Source of the DNA: Methanobacteriota archaeon
GTDB lineage: Archaea; Thermoplasmatota; Poseidoniia; Poseidoniales; SP79
Assembly (NCBI GenBank): GCA_002715545.1
Contig: PAZI01000004.1
Span: 52,215 to 60,290, forward strand
Reading direction: 5' to 3'
Length of the DNA: 8,076 bases
This document shows, one piece after another, positions 1 to 4,508 of the stretch (its first letter is position 1; every line of letters starts with the position of its first letter). The translations under genes were made by a program, and so were the position numbers. Under the pieces are notes generated by a model. That model was not told the DNA's origin. It did not search any database and saw only the letters and a program-made list of their open reading frames with translations.

Positions 1-794
1 ACCTCGACATCAACAGCGTCCTTCTTCCTAGTGATTCTACGAGCGAGAATCTCATCTTCATCGGACCTGTCGGGATATCCAACGCTCATCTTCATCATGA
101 AACGATCGAGTTGAGCCTCTGGAAGGGGATAGGTTCCTTCTTGCTCGACTGGGTTTTGAGTCGCCATGGTCAGGAAAGGAGCAGGCAACTTGTGAGTCAC
201 TGTACCAATTGTCACCTGTTTCTCTTGCATCGCCTCAAGCAGAGCTGCTTGAGTCTTCGGTGGTGCACGGTTGATCTCATCAGAGAGCAGAAGGTTACAG
301 AACAGTGGCCCGGGCTTGAATGTGAACTCTCCCTTCTTTGCATCATAGACGTTGGTTCCCGTGATATCTGCAGGTAGCAGGTCGGGAGTGAACTGCACTC
401 GCTTGAAGTCACAACCCAAGGCGTCAGCGAAAGTGTTCGTCATCAGCGTCTTGGCCAGACCCGGATAATCCTCGAAAAGGAGGTTACCTGAGGCAAGGAT
501 GTTCACCAGAACATTATCGAGGACGTGTCCCTTACCAATAATAACCTTAGCAACCTCTTTTGTCAGCATCGAACTGATTGAACCGACAGCGCGCAGTTTC
601 TCCTGCGATTCAGGATTCGATTGATATCCAGAAGGAGGGGCGTTGTATCCTGCTTGAACACCCTGTGCAGGGGCAGGAGCTGGCATAGGAGCACCGGGAG
701 CAGGCATAGGAGCACCAGGTGGTGGCATCGCTCCAGGCGGTGGCATTTGTCCGGGGGGCGGGGCTGCTTGTTGGGGGGGTGGGGCTTGGGCCAT
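1..794 (-). CDS. moxR: MoxR-family AAA+ ATPase (3' end outside window)
   Basis: This is a MoxR-type AAA+ ATPase, a cytoplasmic chaperone-like ATPase that usually acts with membrane or VWA-domain partners to mature or remodel protein complexes. The symbol is used at family level only. The frame is open from the ATG at 794 to the left edge, giving 264 residues; the C-terminal part of the AAA+ region and the lid domain are missing. Residues 1-57 are a Pro/Ala/Gly/Met-rich, probably disordered leader. The ATPase core follows: Walker A EDYPGLAKT (108-116), Walker B LLLSDEINR (168-176), sensor-type ATQNP (211-215) and LDRF (229-232). Asp in place of the first P-loop Gly is, to my knowledge, common in this family. 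The start is well supported by an AAGGAG site 9 bases upstream. The gene begins 20 bases after the stop of the DUF4350-like gene, a usual MoxR neighbour, so the two are probably co-transcribed. Confidence 0.95.
   Translation of the reverse strand, partial: MAQAPPPQQAAPPPGQMPPPGAMPPPGAPMPAPGAPMPAPAPAQGVQAGYNAPPSGYQSNPESQEKLRAVGSISSMLTKEVAKVIIGKGHVLDNVLVNILASGNLLFEDYPGLAKTLMTNTFADALGCDFKRVQFTPDLLPADITGTNVYDAKKGEFTFKPGPLFCNLLLSDEINRAPPKTQAALLEAMQEKQVTIGTVTHKLPAPFLTMATQNPVEQEGTYPLPEAQLDRFMMKMSVGYPDRSDEDEILARRITRKKDAVDVE
666..746 (-). repeat. degenerate Pro-rich tandem repeat in the MoxR leader
   Basis: Four consecutive in-frame units of 18-21 bases encode MPPPGA, MPPPGAP, MPAPGAP and MPAPAPA (residues 17-43 of the MoxR ATPase). 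Third-codon positions differ between units, so they are old or selected at protein level rather than a fresh duplication. The segment is likely a flexible, disordered arm in front of the ATPase core. Confidence 0.8.
773..790 (+). other. potential G-quadruplex beside the moxR start codon
   Basis: The plus strand, which is the template strand of moxR, carries G7, T, G4, CTT, G3. This fits four G-tracts of at least three with loops of 1, 1 and 3 bases. Two more G-runs lie just beside it (753-758 and 760-763). The run comes from consecutive CCC/CCG/CCA proline codons, so it may be only a by-product of the coding sequence. It sits 2 bases inside the start codon at 792-794. Confidence 0.45.
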
Positions 795-803
795 GTTTCA
801 TCT

Positions 804-809
804 CTCCTT
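804..809 (-). promoter_or_regulatory. Shine-Dalgarno site for moxR
   Basis: On the coding strand AAGGAG lies 9 bases before the moxR ATG at 794 and just after the stop codon of the DUF4350-like gene. It is the clearest ribosome binding site in the window and fixes the moxR start. It suggests independent, efficient initiation of the ATPase even if the mRNA is shared. Confidence 0.75.
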
Positions 810-814
810 CGTCA

Positions 815-2476
815 TCACTTCTTATCCCATCGGCGTATCGTTCGGATGATTTCCTGTAGTTCTTCATCCGGGTACTGACGGGATCCGTAAATGAATTCGA
901 TGAGGCGTGGGTCGCCAATCATCTGTTGTACTTGAGCTGGAGGCAGGACCGCCATCTCATCACGCGTGAGGTCAAATCTCAAGCGAACAGTAGTGAAGAG
1001 AGATTCCTTGACGCGTTGAATATAATCAGAGGGTTCAAGCTTATTCGGGCGTTCACGGAACCTCGTTAAATCGAAGACGTGGCGCCAATTCTCTTTGATG
1101 GGCACAATCATGATGGCAAGAAGGATGAGCAGAACCAGATTGCCGAGGATAAGCCACTTGAGCCACGCATCACTTGTCACGAGTACCACGGTGGAGAGTG
1201 CCTCGATGAAGGGAGCTTGAGCGACGCTGCTGACGTGTCTGCTCTCATCAAAGACCACTGCATAATTGGTAGAATCAGTCCGTATTGCCGAGTTCAGGAC
1301 ATCATTATCCAAGGAAAACATGTCTGCGATGAGGCCTTTGAAGTACACTGAGTTGCCTCCCCACTTCTTGCTGTTACCATAAGTCCAGCAACGCTGTACG
1401 TCGAAATCAGTGTGGTAATCCTCGCAATCTTCCTTGATACCATAGTTACCAGCCGCCTGCTCGTCCCATAGGTAATTTGCAATTGCTTCTTCATCTGCAA
1501 CGAAGACAATCGAGCCAGTCGTATTGACACGCGTATACTCCCCGAGCGTATCCTCATCGAACCCACTTCCCGTTTCATAATCGATTCGAACCATCAGGGC
1601 ATCGTTCTCAGTATCAACACTGTTGTCACTGATTGTGTCCCACGTGTCTCCTAATTTGCGCATGGCAACGTTTGAAGGACGTGAAAGGATGTAGAGATGA
1701 CGATCGTCTGGATCGACATCGTCAACCCCTTCATAACTCGTCACAGTAATCGTGGCAGCGGTGTTGAACAAGACAGGATGTACGCAATTCTGGCGCAAGG
1801 GGACATTGGTGAGGTAACCCTGCGGACAAATCTGTGTTTTGAACTCGCTTGAAATATTCTGCCTATATGATCCCATGGACCATATCTGATCTTCAGCAGC
1901 ATCACGCTGAGCTGCATCTTCACATGTATCCAGATTTCGGCATCGTTCCCAAGTTTGACCATGAGCTTCGAGTGGTTCGCCTACCACTTGTGCTTGGAAG
2001 GTCAGACCAAAGCGAGAGGCAACCTTCTGCGCATTCTCTGCCGTATCCGACCCTGCAGCAACAATGACCTTACCTCCTCGCTCAGTGACAAAATCATAGA
2101 TGCTGTCTGCTTCTGCGTTATCGATTGGCTTCTCGGGACCTGCGATGACAAGAAGAGTGCGATGTGGCTTCAACCAATCATTCACAAGCATTGGCGTAGA
2201 GATAGTATTCGCAACCTTGTATCCGGCTTGGTCGCTGCACTCTTCCTCTGAGGGATTGTATCCACATAGATCCTCCTTCATCGCGGTGACTTGAAAGTCG
2301 GCGAGGGGAAGGGAAGATGTGCTAACTGTTCCTTCGGGGCGGCTATAGGCACTCATGTGCGTTTCCTGACCCCCCGCAGTAGCTGCTATGAGACCAGAAG
2401 CAAGGATTAGAGAGCCAACAAGGACGATACCCCCAAGGCGCTTACGGAATGGGCTAATCTTCTCCTCCTCAGCCAT
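815..2476 (-). CDS. DUF4350-like bitopic membrane protein with large Cys-paired outer domain
   Basis: This 553-residue membrane protein of unknown function resembles the DUF4350 proteins that often accompany MoxR ATPases. Two transmembrane helices are visible, at about 15-35 and 440-460. Arg/Lys-rich flanks (RKR before the first, KENWRH and RFRER after the second) place both ends inside and about 400 residues outside. The outer domain starts with a Rossmann-like DUF4350 segment (about 93-160, with LLVIAGPEKPI and GGKVIVAAGS). It then carries a long insertion and ends near VVFDESRH (407-414), which I read as the counterpart of the family's DE..H motif. The eight outer cysteines form four close pairs (71/80, 179/185, 217/231, 351/363), probably disulfides. 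Sequons occur at N207 and N318. The charged tail (461-553) faces the cytoplasm and could meet MoxR. An AAAGGGA lies 6 bases before the ATG. The family call is by resemblance; function is unknown. Confidence 0.85.
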   Translation of the reverse strand: MAEEEKISPFRKRLGGIVLVGSLILASGLIAATAGGQETHMSAYSRPEGTVSTSSLPLADFQVTAMKEDLCGYNPSEEECSDQAGYKVANTISTPMLVNDWLKPHRTLLVIAGPEKPIDNAEADSIYDFVTERGGKVIVAAGSDTAENAQKVASRFGLTFQAQVVGEPLEAHGQTWERCRNLDTCEDAAQRDAAEDQIWSMGSYRQNISSEFKTQICPQGYLTNVPLRQNCVHPVLFNTAATITVTSYEGVDDVDPDDRHLYILSRPSNVAMRKLGDTWDTISDNSVDTENDALMVRIDYETGSGFDEDTLGEYTRVNTTGSIVFVADEEAIANYLWDEQAAGNYGIKEDCEDYHTDFDVQRCWTYGNSKKWGGNSVYFKGLIADMFSLDNDVLNSAIRTDSTNYAVVFDESRHVSSVAQAPFIEALSTVVLVTSDAWLKWLILGNLVLLILLAIMIVPIKENWRHVFDLTRFRERPNKLEPSDYIQRVKESLFTTVRLRFDLTRDEMAVLPPAQVQQMIGDPRLIEFIYGSRQYPDEELQEIIRTIRRWDKK

Positions 2477-2535
2477 CCATCATCCCTTTCTTGCTGCAGA
2501 AGCACATGTCTGCAACGAAGTGGAGCGTTGGAGCG
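2477..2535. other. 59-base gap between secreted-protein and DUF4350-like genes
   Basis: This is the longest gap in the window. On the coding strand it holds a short imperfect repeat (CGCTCCAA/CGCTCCAC), a 6-bp inverted repeat TGCAGA/TCTGCA with an 8-base loop (2495-2500 with 2509-2514), and an AAAGGGA ribosome-site-like stretch near the next ATG. There is no T-tract and no AT-rich TATA-like box, so I see neither a convincing terminator nor a promoter. Read-through of the operon is the simplest view. Confidence 0.5.
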
Positions 2536-3531
2536 TTATTCAAACTTCTCAACAGAAGGGCATCCTGACGAGATGACATCCATCCGCCTTCTCTGGCGCG
2601 CTGAGGAAAGTCCTACAACACAGAGCAGTAAGAGGAATGAGGGGGCAGGTAAACTCTCATCACCATTGGACTGAAATGTGGAACTAGGTAAATCTGAATC
2701 TTGATCTGATTCATCGGCCACTGAAGCCTGTTCAATAGATACCTCTGTGTTCAAAGCACCTGTAGTAATATCTTCATCCGAACGGGCAGAAGCCGTGATT
2801 GTACAACGCTTAGTAGGATGAGCCGATGACACACTGACAACGATTCTGAAATCCTCGGTTTTGCCACGTTCGATATTCAAGGGGACATCTGGACTGACTT
2901 CAAGATCGAGTTGTGGACATTTCCCACCCTCTGAAACGGAGAAGGCGTCGATTCTGGTGCCTGAATTCCCTGAATTAGTGACCGATATCACGAGAGTCGT
3001 CTCAGTTCCAGCAGGGATGGGGCCACCTGGTGTCTCTTTCCACTCAGCATCAAGCACAATGAGACGAGGGATTCTAAGGACGATGATATGCTCATCAGTT
3101 CGTTGGAGGTCAGGTCGGTTGACCCCTTGACTTCCAGCATAGGTGATATGAACTGTCAGGTCGAGAGTCTGTTCAGCGTCAAAGGCTTCAGCCCGTACAT
3201 TGCTGACACTGACGCTGAAGGTTTCATTGGCACCTCCACTGACATCAATCGAATCGGGGTGGTTAACCACCCAGTCCTCTTCTTGATCAGTCTCAGGTGC
3301 ACAATCTCCACAGACCTCGACGTCAATATCGAATGATGACTCGATGGTTCCACCATTCTCAATGTATAGTTCAATCTGTAGAACTTCATCCTTGTCAGTG
3401 GGCAAGTATACCCCATTCTTTTCGACATCCTCGTCAGAGATGCCTGAATTCCAGCCACTCGTCTGCGCCCCTACAGAGAAGGTCATGAGCGACAGCATGA
3501 CAACGATGGATAGAGGGAGCCTACCCCTCAT
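2536..3531 (-). CDS. secreted beta-sandwich (CARDB-like) protein with C-terminal sorting-type tail
   Basis: This is a 331-residue exported protein of unknown function. An N-terminal signal peptide (1-22, with Arg at 2 and 4, a hydrophobic core, and likely cleavage GA|QT) precedes two beta-rich modules at about 47-153 and 157-267. Their alternating hydrophobic pattern and phrases such as LVISVTNSGNSG resemble CARDB or NEW3-type immunoglobulin-like repeats of archaeal and bacterial surface proteins. The two cysteine sets, C74/C77 and C205/C243, each fall within one module. An acidic Ser/Asp linker (268-292) leads to LPAPS (294-298), a hydrophobic stretch (299-310) and RQRRR (312-316). This tripartite layout is like PEP-CTERM or archaeosortase signals, but here 15 more residues follow. 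The ATG overlaps the stop of the FAD-subunit gene as ATGA, so translation is probably coupled. No strong ribosome site is seen. The partner or ligand is unknown; a cell-surface anchor or adaptor role is a guess. Confidence 0.87.
   Translation of the reverse strand: MRGRLPLSIVVMLSLMTFSVGAQTSGWNSGISDEDVEKNGVYLPTDKDEVLQIELYIENGGTIESSFDIDVEVCGDCAPETDQEEDWVVNHPDSIDVSGGANETFSVSVSNVRAEAFDAEQTLDLTVHITYAGSQGVNRPDLQRTDEHIIVLRIPRLIVLDAEWKETPGGPIPAGTETTLVISVTNSGNSGTRIDAFSVSEGGKCPQLDLEVSPDVPLNIERGKTEDFRIVVSVSSAHPTKRCTITASARSDEDITTGALNTEVSIEQASVADESDQDSDLPSSTFQSNGDESLPAPSFLLLLCVVGLSSARQRRRMDVISSGCPSVEKFE
2584..2652 (-). other. C-terminal LPAPS / hydrophobic / Arg-cluster sorting-type segment
   Basis: This segment encodes residues 294-316 of the secreted protein: LPAPS, a short hydrophobic helix with one Cys, then RQRRR. 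The layout matches the general pattern of exosortase or archaeosortase substrates (short Pro-containing motif, hydrophobic stretch, basic cluster). A sortase-like enzyme is not in the window. The alternative is a plain C-terminal membrane anchor. Confidence 0.6.
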
Positions 3532-4508
3532 TCCACCACCACTTTCTCAAGAGCTCGCCGAACAAGGATTGGGACCATCTTGCGCCGATATGCAGGGCCA
3601 TAGAACGTATTGTGATTCGGTTTGACTGCCTTTCCAATCGCCTTTGATAGCACCTGGACTGGAATGTCACCATTCGGTTGCTCAGAAAGAATACTTTCGA
3701 CCAAATCATCATGCCGCTCTGGAATCGAGGCAAGAGCAGTGGTGGCAATACGAACCTCACCACCATTGCCTTCTGAGGAAACTGCAACTGCAACTCCTGC
3801 TTCGGGGAAGTCCCATGAATCTCTCAATCTGAGTTTCTCATAGGAACCACGCCACGATGCAGCGTCCTCAGGGATGTGAATGAACGCTAGGAATTCACCA
3901 TCTTGGAGAACATTCCGAGTAATGCCATCTTCTTGAAAGAACTCAGCAACGGGTATTCGACGAGGTCCAGAGCCACTGATTAACTCAAGTTCAGCATCTA
4001 GGACCATCAAACAAGGTGCCAGATCGCCTTGATAGGTTGCAACACAGAGTTCATTCTGCCCTGCAATAACTCGGCAATCAGCGCCCGTTCCCTCATCGCA
4101 CTTGTGGCACCAGTCAATACTACGACGCCAAATCTCTGTTTGATTGAACCAGAAGCAGCGTGTGTCAAGGCATAGATTTCCACCAATCGTTCCTGAACGG
4201 CGCACCAACACCGAAGCAACTGTGCTGGCAGCGTCACGAATCAATGGATGTATCTCTTGATGCACTGAGAGATCATGAAGCCGGGTCATCGCACCGATGC
4301 AAGTCGGAGTTGAGGCATGGAGTTCACTCACTGCTGCAAGACTGATGACGTGCTCACGCGGATTCAAACCCCATTTGTAATTCGGCCACAAATCTGTCCC
4401 TCCTGCAACCCAATCGAATGTTTGTCCAGATGCAAGGAGATCTACTGCAATAGCAGTCGCTTCATCGATGGATGTGGGGCGATGAAGGTGGAATGGAGGA
4501 AGCCTCAC
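3528..4508 (-). CDS. FAD-binding subunit of a Mo hydroxylase, 4-hydroxybenzoyl-CoA reductase beta (HcrB)-like
   Basis: This 326-residue protein is the FAD-carrying subunit of a xanthine-oxidase-family enzyme; it passes electrons between FAD and the iron-sulfur clusters of its partner. The FAD-binding PCMH domain (about 1-200) shows AGGTDL (35-40) and TIGGNL (107-112). The CO-dehydrogenase FAD C-terminal-like domain follows (about 215-322). Directly after TIGGNL comes a Cys-rich loop, CLDTRC, then C134, C137, C145 and C155. From memory, Thauera HcrB (about 324 residues) binds a [4Fe-4S] cluster in the same place through Cys122, 138, 146 and 155. C118 to C134 keeps the 16-residue step. Ordinary XDH and CO dehydrogenase FAD subunits lack this loop. 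The start is GTG, overlapping the Mo-subunit stop as GTGA, with AAGGGGG 7 bases upstream. The downstream gene overlaps by ATGA. The subunit type is certain; the benzoyl-CoA-type substrate is inferred. Confidence 0.93.
   Translation of the reverse strand: MRLPPFHLHRPTSIDEATAIAVDLLASGQTFDWVAGGTDLWPNYKWGLNPREHVISLAAVSELHASTPTCIGAMTRLHDLSVHQEIHPLIRDAASTVASVLVRRSGTIGGNLCLDTRCFWFNQTEIWRRSIDWCHKCDEGTGADCRVIAGQNELCVATYQGDLAPCLMVLDAELELISGSGPRRIPVAEFFQEDGITRNVLQDGEFLAFIHIPEDAASWRGSYEKLRLRDSWDFPEAGVAVAVSSEGNGGEVRIATTALASIPERHDDLVESILSEQPNGDIPVQVLSKAIGKAVKPNHNTFYGPAYRRKMVPILVRRALEKVVVE

Noticed and set aside
111..377. Plus-strand open frame opposite moxR
   Set aside because: The minus strand here encodes the Walker B and sensor motifs of a clear MoxR ATPase; the plus-strand translation has no family features.
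666..746. CRISPR or satellite repeat
   Set aside because: The units are directly adjacent, degenerate, in frame and encode a Pro-rich arm; there are no spacers.
2495..2514. Hairpin TGCAGA/TCTGCA as a transcription terminator
   Set aside because: The stem is only 6 bp with an 8-base loop and no T-tract on either side; too weak to call.
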